Assembly (NCBI GenBank): GCA_021781735.1
Contig: JAJXWF010000006.1
Span: 1-48,137 of the forward strand
Length of the DNA stretch: 48,137 bases
Direction of reading: 5' to 3'
Origin: Actinomycetes bacterium
GTDB taxonomy: Bacteria; Actinomycetota; Actinomycetes; Propionibacteriales; Propionibacteriaceae
A program made the position numbers and the translations under genes. Positions 1-14,481 of this stretch are shown in pieces (the first letter of the stretch is position 1; each line of letters starts with the position of its first letter). A model generated the notes under the pieces. The model did no database searches, was not told the DNA's origin, and saw only the letters and a program-made list of their open reading frames with translations.

Positions 1-41
1 CGCATCAACCACACAGGCATCAACTCGGCGCGACCAAACAA

Positions 42-70
42 ACGATATTCTGCTCAATCTTTCCTGTCAA
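42..70 (-). promoter_or_regulatory. Sigma70-type promoter reading leftwards out of the window (TTGACA-N17-TATCGT)
   Basis: Minus strand TTGACA (65-70), 17-nt spacer, TATCGT (42-47), in an AT-rich stretch (about 1-190) of an otherwise very GC-rich window. Confidence 0.45.
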
Positions 71-423
71 ATCCACGTCGCCGCGAATTCGAGGCCGTCA
101 ACAATCGAATTGAAACCCGAATAATCCACCATGAGCTGTACTGCTGAGCTGTCTTGCGACAACCAGACCAACTTTAGTGCCTGCGGCGTCCCGAGTCAAA
201 CCGGGAGCCGGCCCTCCCGAGGCCATCGAGTGCCGGTGACGGTTCCATGAGGAAGCACCAGATCCGACGGATCAGCGAGAGGTCCCTCCCGAGGCGTGCG
301 ATGCGACTGATCGCGCCAGCCGGGCCGGCGCGGGTCGCACCCGCGTCACTGGGAGGGCCTGAGAATTATGCACCAGGTGCGCGGCCCTCGGCAAGTCGTC
401 ACCGTCCCGAGCTGCCCCCAGCA

Positions 424-1683
424 TCAGACGGCCGTCACGGCACCGACGGTGCGGCGGCCGCGGCGCACCAGCACGTGACCTCCCGCGAGGAGATCGCCGG
501 CCCCGAGCACGCGCTCGGGATCGGTGATCTGCTCGTTGTTGAGGTAGGCGCCGCCCTCCTCGATCGCACGACGGGCCGCGGACTTCGAGGCGACGACTCC
601 CGAGGCGACCAGCGCGTCGACGAACGTCGGGAGCGCCGCCGCCGGGACTTCGTGACGGCCGAGTTCGCCGACCACGCCGTCCAGGGTGCTGCCCGCGAGC
701 TCGCGCAGCTCGCCGCGCCCGAAGATCGCCGACGCCGCCACGACTGCGGCCCGACGTTCCTCGACCGAATGGACGAGGTCGGTCACGTCGTCGGCCAGGG
801 CGTGTTGCGCCGCCCGGCGGTGCGGCTCGGTGCGGGTGAGCTCGGCAAGGTGCTCGATCTCGTCGCGGGGGCGCCCGCTGAACACCTTGAGGTAGTCGAT
901 GACTTTCGCGTCCTCGGCGTTGAGGAAGAACTGGTGGAAGGCATAGGGCGAGGTCATCCCGGCGTCCAGCCAGACGGTCCCCGATTCGGTCTTGCCGAAC
1001 TTGGTGCCGTCGGCCTTCGTCACCAGCGGCGTGGCCAGCGCATGCACCCGCTCCCCCTCGCTGCGCCGGATCAGTTCGACGCCGGCGGTGATGTTGCCCC
1101 ACTGGTCGGATCCGCCGGTCTGCAGCGTGCAGCCGTAGCTGCGGAACAATTCGCGGTAATCGAGCGACTGCAGGAGCACGTAGCTGAACTCCGTGTAGCT
1201 GATGCCCGACTCGAGGCGGTTGGCCACGACATCGCGGGCCAGCATGCGGTTGACCGGGAAGTGCTTGCCGACGTCGCGCAGGAAGTCGATCGTCGACATC
1301 GGGGCGGTCCAGTCGTAGTTGTTCACGATCCGGGCCGCGGTGTCACCCTCGAAGCTCACGAATCGGCTCACCTGGTCACGGATCCGCTCGACCCACTGAC
1401 CGACGAGGTCCTTCGTGTTGAGCGTGCGCTCGGACGACTCCTTGGGATCGCCGATCAGTCCGGTAGACCCGCCGACGAGCAACAGCGGCCGATGGCCCGC
1501 GCGCTGCAGTGCGCGCACGACCATCAGCTGCACGAGGTTGCCCATGTGAATGCTGGGAGCAGTGGGATCGAACCCGACATAGAACGTGACCGGGCCGGCG
1601 TCCAGGTGCGCCGCCAGCGCCTCCGGATCGGTGGAATTGGCGATCAAGCCACGCCAGGTGAGTTCATCGAGTACGGAGTTCAC
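424..1683 (-). CDS. tyrS: Tyrosyl-tRNA synthetase
   Basis: 419-aa ORF with YVGFDPTAPSIHMGN (HIGH-like) and KFGKTESG (KMSKS-like) motifs and C-terminal S4-like domain. Confidence 0.97.
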   Translation of the reverse strand: MNSVLDELTWRGLIANSTDPEALAAHLDAGPVTFYVGFDPTAPSIHMGNLVQLMVVRALQRAGHRPLLLVGGSTGLIGDPKESSERTLNTKDLVGQWVERIRDQVSRFVSFEGDTAARIVNNYDWTAPMSTIDFLRDVGKHFPVNRMLARDVVANRLESGISYTEFSYVLLQSLDYRELFRSYGCTLQTGGSDQWGNITAGVELIRRSEGERVHALATPLVTKADGTKFGKTESGTVWLDAGMTSPYAFHQFFLNAEDAKVIDYLKVFSGRPRDEIEHLAELTRTEPHRRAAQHALADDVTDLVHSVEERRAAVVAASAIFGRGELRELAGSTLDGVVGELGRHEVPAAALPTFVDALVASGVVASKSAARRAIEEGGAYLNNEQITDPERVLGAGDLLAGGHVLVRRGRRTVGAVTAV

Positions 1684-1701
1684 GCGCGGCAGCCTACCTG
1701 T

Positions 1702-3666
<1,965 letters not shown>

Positions 3667-3677
<11 letters not shown>

Positions 3678-4914
3678 CGGCGTCCCCACTCGGCAGCGCG
3701 TCGAGCACCGCTTGGACGAAACCGTCGATGTCGGCCTCGGTGACGATCAGCGGCGGTGCGACCCGGATCACCGCGGGGCGGGGTGCGTTGGCCACCCAGC
3801 CGGCCTCGAGCAGCCGCTCGACGGTCGCGCCTGCGACGTCCGCGGTGAGCACGATGCCGCGCAGCAACCCGCGTCCGCGGACGCCCGCCACCAGGGGATG
3901 CCCGGCCGCCATCATTCGGTCGGCAAGCCGGTCGCCGAGACGCCGGGACGCCTCGAGCAGCCTGTCACGCTCGATCACGCCGATGACCGCGAGCCCCGCC
4001 ACGGCCGCGACCGGGTTGCCGCCGAAGGTCGTGCCGTGGTTGCCGGGGTGCAGCAGGTCCGCGGCCGCCCCGGTCGCGACACAGGCTCCGATCGGGAAGC
4101 CGTTGCCGAGCCCCTTCGCGAAGGTCACGACGTCCGCGGTGACACCCGACCCGCTGCTGGCGAGCCACTCACCGCATCGACCCATGCCGGTCTGCACCTC
4201 GTCCAGCCACAGCAGCGCGCCGTGGGCGTGCGTGATCCGCCGGGCCGCGCGGATGAATTCGTCACCGGGATCGACGACGCCGTTCTCGCCCTGGATCGGC
4301 TCGATGACCACGGCCGCGACCGTGTCGTCGACGGCGCGGGCCAGGGCCTCGGCGTCGCCGTACGGGACGAAGCTGACATCGCCGGGCAGCGGCTCGAACG
4401 GCTCGCGGTAGGCCCGGTTGTGGGTGATCGCCAGCGCACCCATCGTGCGGCCGTGGAAGCTGCCCTCCATCGCGACGATCCGGGTGCGGCCGGTCAGTCG
4501 CGTGAGCTTGAACGCGGCCTCGTTCGCCTCGGTGCCCGAGTTCGCGAAGAACACCCTGGCAGGGGTGCCCGGCTCGTTGGCGGTGACGAACCCCGAGAGG
4601 CGCTCGGCCAGCTCGATCTGCGCGGGTGTCGCGAAGAAGTTGCTCACGTGCCCGAGCGTTGACAACTGGCCGGTGATCGCCGCGAGCACGGCCGGATGTG
4701 CGTGGCCGAGGGCGTTGACCGCGATCCCGGCGAGGAAGTCGGTGTAGCGGTTGCCGTCGGCGTCCCACAGGTGAACGCCCTCGCCACGCACGAACACCCG
4801 CTTCGGCGGCCCGAACGTGTTCATGAGGGCATTGCGGTAGCGGGCCGTCCAGGCCGCCTGGGACGCGGGCGCGGGCGCCGCGGGACTGGCTGACAACTCG
4901 TTCTGTTCAGACAT
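3667..4914 (-). CDS. argD: Acetylornithine aminotransferase
   Basis: Class III aminotransferase motifs ([44 protein letters not shown]); start MSEQNEL. Confidence 0.96.
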
Positions 4915-5904
4915 GGGGTGCCTCCTGGGTGCCGGTTCGGGGTGAGCCGATGACCATCGTGCCGATGCCGTCGTCGGTGAAGACCTCGAGGAGCAACGAG
5001 TGGCGAACGCGTCCGTCGATGACCGTGGCGCGCGGCACGCCCGACTCGACCGCGAACAGGCAGCCCTCCATCTTCGGCCGCATGCCCGACTCGAGGGTGG
5101 GCAGCATCTCGCGGAGATCGTCCGCGGTGATCTGGGTAACCACCTCGTCGGAATTGGGCCAGTCGGCGTACAGGCCGGCCACGTCGGTGAGCATGACCAA
5201 CCGCTCGGCACCGAGCGCCGCAGCGAGCGCCGCAGCGGCGGTGTCGGCGTTGACGTTGTGCACCTGACCGGACACGTCGGGCGCCACAGATGCGACGACC
5301 GGGATGCGTCCGCTGTCGATGAGGTCGAGGATCGCCTCGGGCCGAACCTCGACGACATCGCCAACCAGCCCGAGGTCGATGTCCTCGCCGTCGACCGTGA
5401 TGCCCTTGCGGGCGGCGGTGAACAGGCCGAAGTCCTCACCGGACATTCCCACGGCGAGCGGCCCGTGGTGGTTGACGAGGTTCACCAACTCCCGGCCGAC
5501 CTGGCCCACCAGGACCATCCGCACGACGTCCATCGCCTCGGGCGTGGTCACCCGCAACCCCCCGCGGAACTCCGAGGCGATGTCGAGACGTGTGAGCATC
5601 CGGGAGATCTGCGGACCACCTCCGTGCACGACGACCGGTCGGACCCCGCAGCGGCGCAGGAACACGATGTCCTCGGCGAAGGCCCGCTTGAGCTCGTCGT
5701 CGACCATCGCATTGCCGCCGTACTTGATCACGACGATCTTTCCCGCGTATGCGGTGAGCCACGGCAGGGCCTCGATCAGCGTGTTGGCCTTCGCCATCGC
5801 CATCGCCTGGTCGATGCTGCGGCGCTTCATCCCGCTGCGGCCGGGAACGGCACTGGCCGGGTGGACGGTCATCCCGTCATCGAACGAGGGCGTGCTGCGA
5901 GCCG

Positions 5905-5908
<4 letters not shown>
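4907..5908 (-). CDS. argB: Acetylglutamate kinase
   Basis: [10 protein letters not shown] and [10 protein letters not shown] motifs; overlaps argD start. Confidence 0.96.
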
Positions 5909-8114
<2,206 letters not shown>

Positions 8115-8136
8115 TCGGAAACGACGCTCCCGCCGC

Positions 8137-9345
8137 TCAGCCCTGCCCGAATCCGACCATCCGGGTGATGCCCTCATCCAGGTCGGCCGTGGTGCCGCAC
8201 AGGCTCACCCGGATGTGGCGGTCGCCGTCGAGCCGCGGGTCCCCGATGCCCTTCGTCGCGAAGTCGACACCCGGCGCCACCGCCACTCCCGTGGCATCGA
8301 GCAGCCGAGCGCACCAATCGGAGGAGTCGCCCGTGAGATGCGACACGTCCAGCCAGGCGTAGAACGCGCCGTCGGGGGGTGCGAACGAGGTGACGCCCAG
8401 GTCGGGCAGCCGCGACAACAGCAGGTCGCGGTTCGCGGCATACCGGTGCACGTGACCGCGCAGCTCGGCCAGGGCGTCTTCGTGGAACGCCGCCGACGCC
8501 GCCGCCTGGGAGATCGCCGGGGGGCAGAGGTTGAGGTTGCCCAGCAGCAGCTCGACCGGACGCACGAGAGGTTCGGGTAGCACCACCCACCCGAGCCGCC
8601 AGCCGGTCATCGAGAAGAACTTGCTGAACGAGCCGACCACCGCGGTGCCCGGCCCCGCCTCGAGGGCGCTGGTCGCACGCGCGTCCCCGAAGGTGATGCC
8701 GTGGTAGATCTCGTCGCTGATCAGCAGGCAGCCCGCGTCGGCACACCACGCGGCGATCCGGGCGAGCTCGGCGGGGTCGATGACCGTGCCGGTGGGGTTC
8801 GCGGGGCTGGCGAGCACCACACCGCGGGGCACTCGGCCGCGGCGGGACGCCAGTCGGTCCAGCTGGGCGGCCGTCGGCTGATAGCGCACCTCGGGGCCGC
8901 AGTCGAGCTCAACCACCTCGCAGCCGAGTGCTGCCAGCGTGTTGCGATACGCGGGATATCCGGGGCGGGTGACCACGACGGGGTCACCCGCGTCGAACGC
9001 GGCGAGGAACACGGCGGTGAACGCCGCGGACGAGCCGGTGGTCACCGCGATGAGACCCGGGTCGATGTCGAGCCCCGCCCGCGACCGGTAGTGGTCGGCG
9101 ATGGCCGCGCGGAGCGGCGCCAGCCCGAGCGCCTCGGTGTAGCCGAGCGGGCCACCCTCGAGGGCGAGGTGCGCGGCGTCCAGCACGGCCCGCGGCGCCG
9201 GCGTGGCCGGCTGGCCGACGTTGAGCGGGATGACGTCGCCGTGGGATTCGGCCCGGCGCGCCGCCGCCTTGACCAATTCCATGACGTAGAAGGGTGGGAC
9301 CGCTCCCCTCGTGGAGACGGGCGTGATCGCGGTGCCGTGGTCCAT
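8137..9345 (-). CDS. Pyridoxal-phosphate class I/II aminotransferase (start at MDHGTAIT)
   Basis: LNVGQPATPAP, LASPANPTGTV, SDEIYHGI, GSFSKFFSMTGWRLGW motifs. Confidence 0.9.
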   Translation of the reverse strand: MDHGTAITPVSTRGAVPPFYVMELVKAAARRAESHGDVIPLNVGQPATPAPRAVLDAAHLALEGGPLGYTEALGLAPLRAAIADHYRSRAGLDIDPGLIAVTTGSSAAFTAVFLAAFDAGDPVVVTRPGYPAYRNTLAALGCEVVELDCGPEVRYQPTAAQLDRLASRRGRVPRGVVLASPANPTGTVIDPAELARIAAWCADAGCLLISDEIYHGITFGDARATSALEAGPGTAVVGSFSKFFSMTGWRLGWVVLPEPLVRPVELLLGNLNLCPPAISQAAASAAFHEDALAELRGHVHRYAANRDLLLSRLPDLGVTSFAPPDGAFYAWLDVSHLTGDSSDWCARLLDATGVAVAPGVDFATKGIGDPRLDGDRHIRVSLCGTTADLDEGITRMVGFGQG

Positions 9346-9396
9346 GGGGGGAACTATCTCACGATGGGCGAGCGGAGCCCGGCCGCCGATGGCGCT

Positions 9397-9413
9397 ATTG
9401 AACAATGTTCAAT
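9397..9413. promoter_or_regulatory. BioQ-like operator: palindrome ATTGAACAATGTTCAAT
   Basis: Perfect 8-1-8 palindrome containing TGAAC-N3-GTTCA, immediately upstream of and abutting the bioY -10 (TATGAT, 9413-9418). Confidence 0.7.
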
Positions 9414-9425
9414 ATGATCCTCCGC

Positions 9426-10025
9426 GTGACTGAGAACCCCGTACGCCGCACCACCGCGCGAGACATCGCGATCATCGCCGTGTTCGCGGCCATCACCGCG
9501 GCCCTCGGCCTGCTGCCCGCCATCTACCTGCCCGTGTCCCCCGTGCCGATCACGGCGCAGACCTTCGGGGTGATCCTCGCCGGTGCTGTCGTGGGGGGCC
9601 GGCGCGCGGGCGCCAGCCAGTTGCTGTTCCTCGCCCTCGTGGCGCTGGGGCTGCCGCTGCTGGCGGGTGGTCGCGGGGGGATCGGCGTGTTCGTCTCGCC
9701 GACGGTGGGCTTCCTCATCGCGTTCCCCACCGTCGCCGGGCTGATCGGGTGGGCGACCGAGCGGGTCGGTGCGCCCTACCGGCTGCTCCCGGGCCTGGTG
9801 GTGAACACCGCGTTCGGCATCGGCGTCATGTACCTGTTCGGGTGGGTGGGCATGATGGCGACCACCCATCTCGCCCCGTGGGCGGCGATCGTCGCGCTGG
9901 CACCATTCCTCATCGGCGACGCGCTCAAGGTCGTCATCGCGACCCTCACCGCCAAGGGTGTGCACGCCAGCTACCCGGGGCTGCTGCGCTCCCGTACCGC
10001 GCGGGCGGTGGCGGGTGCGGCGTGA
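9426..10025 (+). CDS. bioY: Biotin ECF transporter S component BioY; GTG start proposed at 9426 (the ORF begins at 9405)
   Basis: BioY family: LPAIYLPVSPVPITAQTFGVILAGAVVGGRRAG, GGRGGIGVFVSPTVGFL; followed by ATPase and EcfT genes. Confidence 0.92.
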   Translation: MTENPVRRTTARDIAIIAVFAAITAALGLLPAIYLPVSPVPITAQTFGVILAGAVVGGRRAGASQLLFLALVALGLPLLAGGRGGIGVFVSPTVGFLIAFPTVAGLIGWATERVGAPYRLLPGLVVNTAFGIGVMYLFGWVGMMATTHLAPWAAIVALAPFLIGDALKVVIATLTAKGVHASYPGLLRSRTARAVAGAA

Positions 10026-10058
10026 CCATGGTGGGCGCGTGTGCGGGAGGATGGCGGG

Positions 10059-10757
10059 GTGAGGATCGAGCTGGAGCGGGTGAGCCACACCTTCGGTGAC
10101 GGCTCGACGGCGCGCACGGTGCTACGCGACGTCACCCTCACCCTCACCGAACGCCGGATCGGCGTGATCGGGCACAACGGCTCGGGCAAGTCGACGTTCC
10201 TGCGGCTGCTCAACGCGCTGATCGTCCCCACGTCGGGGCGGGTGCTCGTCGACGGCCTCGACACCGCCCGCGACGCCCGCGAACTGAGAAGGCGGATCGG
10301 CTTCCTGTTCACCGACCCCGACGCGCAGATCATCATGCCGACGGTTAGCGAGGACATCGCCTTCGGCCTGCGCCGCTCGGGCCTGTCCCCCGAGCGGGTC
10401 GACGCCCGGGTGCGGGACCTGCTCGTGCGCTTCGGTCTGGACGCGCACGCCGGCCATCCCGCCCACTTGCTGTCGGGAGGCCAGAAGCAACTGCTGGCGC
10501 TCGCGGCCGTGCTGATCACCAAGCCGCTCGCCCTGGTCATGGACGAGCCGACGACGCTCCTCGACCTGCGCAACGCGGCGATGATCGGGCGGGTCGTCGC
10601 CGACCTCGACCAGACCGTCATCCTGGCCACCCATCATCTGGACCTGCTGGCCGGTTTCGACCGCGTGCTGGTGTTCCACGAGGGACGCGTGGTCGCCGAC
10701 GCCCCTCCCGCCGCCGCGATCGCCGCCTACCGCCACCTCATGGACCCGGAGTCGTGA
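10059..10757 (+). CDS. bioM: ECF transporter ATPase (EcfA/BioM)
   Basis: Walker A GHNGSGKST, signature LLSGGQKQL, Walker B LALVMDEPTT. Confidence 0.92.
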   Translation: MRIELERVSHTFGDGSTARTVLRDVTLTLTERRIGVIGHNGSGKSTFLRLLNALIVPTSGRVLVDGLDTARDARELRRRIGFLFTDPDAQIIMPTVSEDIAFGLRRSGLSPERVDARVRDLLVRFGLDAHAGHPAHLLSGGQKQLLALAAVLITKPLALVMDEPTTLLDLRNAAMIGRVVADLDQTVILATHHLDLLAGFDRVLVFHEGRVVADAPPAAAIAAYRHLMDPES

Positions 10758-11368
10758 TGCGCACGTCGTCGCTCGGCCTCTTCCGCCCGGGGCAGTCGCC
10801 GATCCACCGCCTGCCGCCCGGGACCAAACTGCTGGTCCTGCTCGTCCTGGGTGCGGCGTCGGTGGTCACCCAGCGCTGGTGGTGGCTGGTCGCCGCACTG
10901 GTCGTCGCCTCGGTGCTGGCCTACCGGCTGGCCGGTTGGGGCGTCCGGCTGTGGTGGACGCAGCTGCGGCCGTTGTGGATGCTGCTCGCGTTCACCGCGG
11001 TCGTGCACGCGCTGACATCGGGCTGGCAGCGCGCGGTGGCCGACACCGGGACGATCGTGGTGCTGGTCGCCTGCGCCGCGCTGGTCACGTTGACCACGCC
11101 CACCACCGCCCTCGTGGACACCATCGTGAGAATGGCCGCTCCCCTGACCCGGTTCGGTGTCGACCCGGAGCGGGTGGGCCTGTTCCTCATGGTCGGGATC
11201 CGCTGCGTCCCGCTGGTGGCGGGACTGGCCGAGCAGGTGCGGGAGGCGCAGATCGCCCGACGGGCGACGACGAGCACTCGGGCGTTCGTGGTGCCGCTGG
11301 TGGTCCGCTCGCTGCGGGAGGCCGACGCACTGGGCGAGGCGCTGGTCGCCCGCGGGATCGACGACTGA
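10757..11368 (+). CDS. bioN: ECF transporter transmembrane component (EcfT/BioN)
   Basis: Multi-TM protein with the EcfT-type EQVREAQIARRA coupling region; directly follows the ATPase. Confidence 0.88.
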   Translation: MRTSSLGLFRPGQSPIHRLPPGTKLLVLLVLGAASVVTQRWWWLVAALVVASVLAYRLAGWGVRLWWTQLRPLWMLLAFTAVVHALTSGWQRAVADTGTIVVLVACAALVTLTTPTTALVDTIVRMAAPLTRFGVDPERVGLFLMVGIRCVPLVAGLAEQVREAQIARRATTSTRAFVVPLVVRSLREADALGEALVARGIDD

Positions 11369-11384
11369 GGCGGCCGCGGCCCGC

Positions 11385-11951
11385 TCAGCCACCGATCCGC
11401 AGCGATTGGGCGAGTCCGGCGATGATGATCCGCACCCCGAAGCCGAACTGACGCTCGGAGTGCTCCGGGTCGGGTGGCGCCGAGACGCCGAGTTCAGCCA
11501 ACTGGGCGCGGGTCTGTTCCTCGTAGACCTGGCCCAGCACGAAGTGGGCGAGCACCTGCACCGCGTCGGCAGCCTCACCCTCGGGGACGCCTGCTTCCTC
11601 GAGCCGACGCCGCGGCGCGGCGAGCCAGTCGAGGCCACCAAGGCCGGTCGCCCGGGTCGTGGACACGAGTTCGGCGGCGTCCCGGTGGCGCAGCAGCGTC
11701 GAGCGAAGTCGCCCCGCCCAGTCCGGGAGCCACGCCCGCCAGTCAGGGTCGTCGCGCGGGAGCTGCACCTGGCCGACGATGACGTCGGACACCGCCGCGA
11801 GCAGCGACTGCTTGTTCGGCATGTGCCAGTACAACGCGCCCGCCTGCACGCCGAGCCGCTCGGCGAGCCGTCGCATCGTGAGGTCGGCGATCCCGTACTG
11901 GTCGAGGATCGCCAGCGCCGCCTCCACGACGTCGGCCCGGTTGAGCGCCAT
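11385..11951 (-). CDS. TetR-family regulator, candidate biotin regulator BioQ
   Basis: N-terminal HTH (VVEAALAILDQYGIADLTMRRLAERLGVQAGALYWHMPNKQSLL), TetR C-terminal domain; convergent with bioN, 10 bp after the pheT stop. Confidence 0.85.
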   Translation of the reverse strand: MALNRADVVEAALAILDQYGIADLTMRRLAERLGVQAGALYWHMPNKQSLLAAVSDVIVGQVQLPRDDPDWRAWLPDWAGRLRSTLLRHRDAAELVSTTRATGLGGLDWLAAPRRRLEEAGVPEGEAADAVQVLAHFVLGQVYEEQTRAQLAELGVSAPPDPEHSERQFGFGVRIIIAGLAQSLRIGG

Positions 11952-11961
11952 GGCGGGCGGG

Positions 11962-14481
11962 TCAGCCCCGCAGCACCGCGCCGCAGCGCTCGGCCGCCAC
12001 GGCCACGGCCGCGTCGCGGGCAGCGGACGCCTCGGCGTCGGTGAGCGTGCGGTCGGGCGCCCGGAATCTCAACGCGTAGGCGAGCGACTTCCGGCCCTCG
12101 CCGACCTGAGGACCGGTGTAGATGTCGAACAGGGCGATCGACTCGAGCAGGGCGCCCGCGCCCTCGCGCAGCGCCGCCTCGACCTCTGCCGATGGCGTGC
12201 CCGCGTCGACGACGAGGGCGACGTCCTCCTTCGCCAGCGGCCACGGCGACAGCGGGCGGATCTCGCCCGACCTGGGTGCCGACCCGACGAGCGCATCGAG
12301 GTCGATCTCGACCGCGGCGGTGCGGGCGGGCAGGCCCTCCGCCGCGATGACGGTGGGGTGCAGTTCGCCGGCCCAGCCGATGACGCGGCCGCCGACGCTG
12401 AGTTCGGCGCAGCGTCCGGGATGCCACGGCGCCCGCACGCCGGCCCGCCGCTGCACGTGCAACCCGATCGCCGCGGCGGCGGTCTGGGCCAGGGCGATCG
12501 CGTGCGCCCATCCGGCGGGTTGGGCCGGGCCGTTCCAGGTCGCAGGCAGCCAATCGCCGGTGATCACGCCGGCGAGCATGCGGGGCTGGGCGGGGAGGGC
12601 GGCGTTGAGCGCGGCGACCTGCTGGTCATTCGGACGCCGTGTCACGTCGGGCATCGGCGCGGGGGGCAACGGTCCCCGGGCGAGGAAGACGCTGCCGATC
12701 TCGAACAGGGCCAGGTCGTCCTGGCTGCGGGAGGTGTTGCGGTTGACCGCGGCGAACAGCCCCGGCAGCAGGGTCGTGCGCAGGTAGGGTTGGGTGTCGG
12801 CCAGTGGGTTGGCGAGGCGTACCGCGCCGAGACGCTCGTCTCCGGCGGGCAGCGCCAGCCGGGTGAGGTCGTCATCGCCGACGAACGGCAGCGTGAGCAC
12901 CTCGACGAAGCCTGCCGCGGCGAGCGCCGCGATGACCGAGCGCCGTGCACGTTGGTCCGCGGTGAGCCCGCGCCCCCCGGGCGAGACGGGCACGCTCGAA
13001 CCGATCCGCTCGAAACCGATCTTGCGGCCGACCTCCTCGACGTAGTCGTAACCGTCGACCAGGTCGCGACGCCATGTCGGTGGGGTGACCGTGACGACCC
13101 CTTCAGCGAGCGACACCGCGCAGCCGGATGCGCGCAGCACCGAGACGACCTGGTCGGTGGCGACCTCAGCGCCGAGAATCTCCCCCGCGAGCGCCGCCCG
13201 GAACCGTTGGGAGGGCATCGACTGCGGCCCGCCGACCACGGTCTCCCCCGGCTGCAGCGTGCCTCCGCCGAGGTCGACCAGGAGCTGGGCGGCCCGGTGC
13301 GCCGCCGCATGGGCGAGCGCGGAGTCGACGCCGCGCTCGAACCGCTTGGACGCCTCGCTCGGCAGCTTGTGGGCGCGGAAGGCCCGGCCGATCGTGACCG
13401 GATCGAAGCAGGCCGCCTCGAGCACGATGTTGCGGGTTGCGGAGCCGAGTTCGGTGGTGGCGCCCCCCATGACGCCAGCGAGCCCGATCGGGCCGGAGTC
13501 GTCACAGATCAACAGGTCCTCGCCGGGCCGCAGCGCACGCTGCTGGTCGTCGAGGGTCATCAGCGTCTCGCCCGCCGCGGCCCTCCGCACGACGATCGGC
13601 CCCCGGAGTCGGTCGGCGTCGTAGGCATGCATCGGCTGGCCGGACTCGAGCATCACGTAGTTCGTGACATCGACCGACAGCGAGATCGAGCGCATGCCCG
13701 ACAGCGCGAGCCGCTGTGCCATCCAGCGCGGGGTGGGCGCGGCCGGGTCGACGCCGGTGACGGTGAGCGCGACGAACAGGGGACACGCGCCGGCGTCGTC
13801 GACCCGCACCGGGTACCCCTCCTGTCGGGGCGGGGGCACCGGGCGCGCGTACGGGTCGTCGAACGACACGCCGAACGCCTGCCCGGTCTCGCGGGCGAGC
13901 CCACGCAACGACAGGCAGTAGCCGGTGTCGGGGGTGATGTCGGCCTCGATGACCTCATCGCGCACCCGGAGCACGCCGAGGGCGTCCTCGCCGAGGAGCA
14001 GCCGGTGGCCGTCGACGACCTCGGGCAGCACGATGATCCCGGTGTGGTCGTCGCCGAGGCCCAGTTCGTCCTCGGCGCAGATCATGCCGTCGGACACGTG
14101 GCCGTAGGTCTTGCGCGCCGCGATCGCGAATCCCCCGGGCAGCACGGCACCCGGCAGCGCGACCACCACATGATCGCCGACGGCGAAGTTGTGCGCGCCG
14201 CAGACGATCCCCCGGCCCGCCGGCAGGACGCCCGATGCCGGATCGTTGTGCTCGGGCCCGACGTCGACGCGGCACCAGCGGATGGTCTTGCCGTTCTTCT
14301 GCGGCTCCTCGACGAGGCTGATCACCCGGCCGACGACGACCGGACCCGCGATGTCGGAGCCACTATGTTCGATCCGCTCGACATTGAGTCCGGCCGCCGT
14401 CCAGCGCTCGGCGATCGCCTCGGTGGTGGTGCCGGGTGGCACCCGCACGAGGTCGCGCAACCAGGAGATCGGTGCCCTCAT
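11962..14481 (-). CDS. pheT: Phenylalanyl-tRNA synthetase beta subunit
   Basis: MRAPISWLRDLV start, tRNA-binding, B3/B4, B5 and FDX-ACB regions recognisable. Confidence 0.97.
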   Translation of the reverse strand: MRAPISWLRDLVRVPPGTTTEAIAERWTAAGLNVERIEHSGSDIAGPVVVGRVISLVEEPQKNGKTIRWCRVDVGPEHNDPASGVLPAGRGIVCGAHNFAVGDHVVVALPGAVLPGGFAIAARKTYGHVSDGMICAEDELGLGDDHTGIIVLPEVVDGHRLLLGEDALGVLRVRDEVIEADITPDTGYCLSLRGLARETGQAFGVSFDDPYARPVPPPRQEGYPVRVDDAGACPLFVALTVTGVDPAAPTPRWMAQRLALSGMRSISLSVDVTNYVMLESGQPMHAYDADRLRGPIVVRRAAAGETLMTLDDQQRALRPGEDLLICDDSGPIGLAGVMGGATTELGSATRNIVLEAACFDPVTIGRAFRAHKLPSEASKRFERGVDSALAHAAAHRAAQLLVDLGGGTLQPGETVVGGPQSMPSQRFRAALAGEILGAEVATDQVVSVLRASGCAVSLAEGVVTVTPPTWRRDLVDGYDYVEEVGRKIGFERIGSSVPVSPGGRGLTADQRARRSVIAALAAAGFVEVLTLPFVGDDDLTRLALPAGDERLGAVRLANPLADTQPYLRTTLLPGLFAAVNRNTSRSQDDLALFEIGSVFLARGPLPPAPMPDVTRRPNDQQVAALNAALPAQPRMLAGVITGDWLPATWNGPAQPAGWAHAIALAQTAAAAIGLHVQRRAGVRAPWHPGRCAELSVGGRVIGWAGELHPTVIAAEGLPARTAAVEIDLDALVGSAPRSGEIRPLSPWPLAKEDVALVVDAGTPSAEVEAALREGAGALLESIALFDIYTGPQVGEGRKSLAYALRFRAPDRTLTDAEASAARDAAVAVAAERCGAVLRG

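Noticed and set aside
363-423. GAGGGCC...GGCCCTC inverted repeat after tyrS as a terminator
   Set aside because: The 7-bp arms flank a long imperfect loop; plausible but not strong enough to call.
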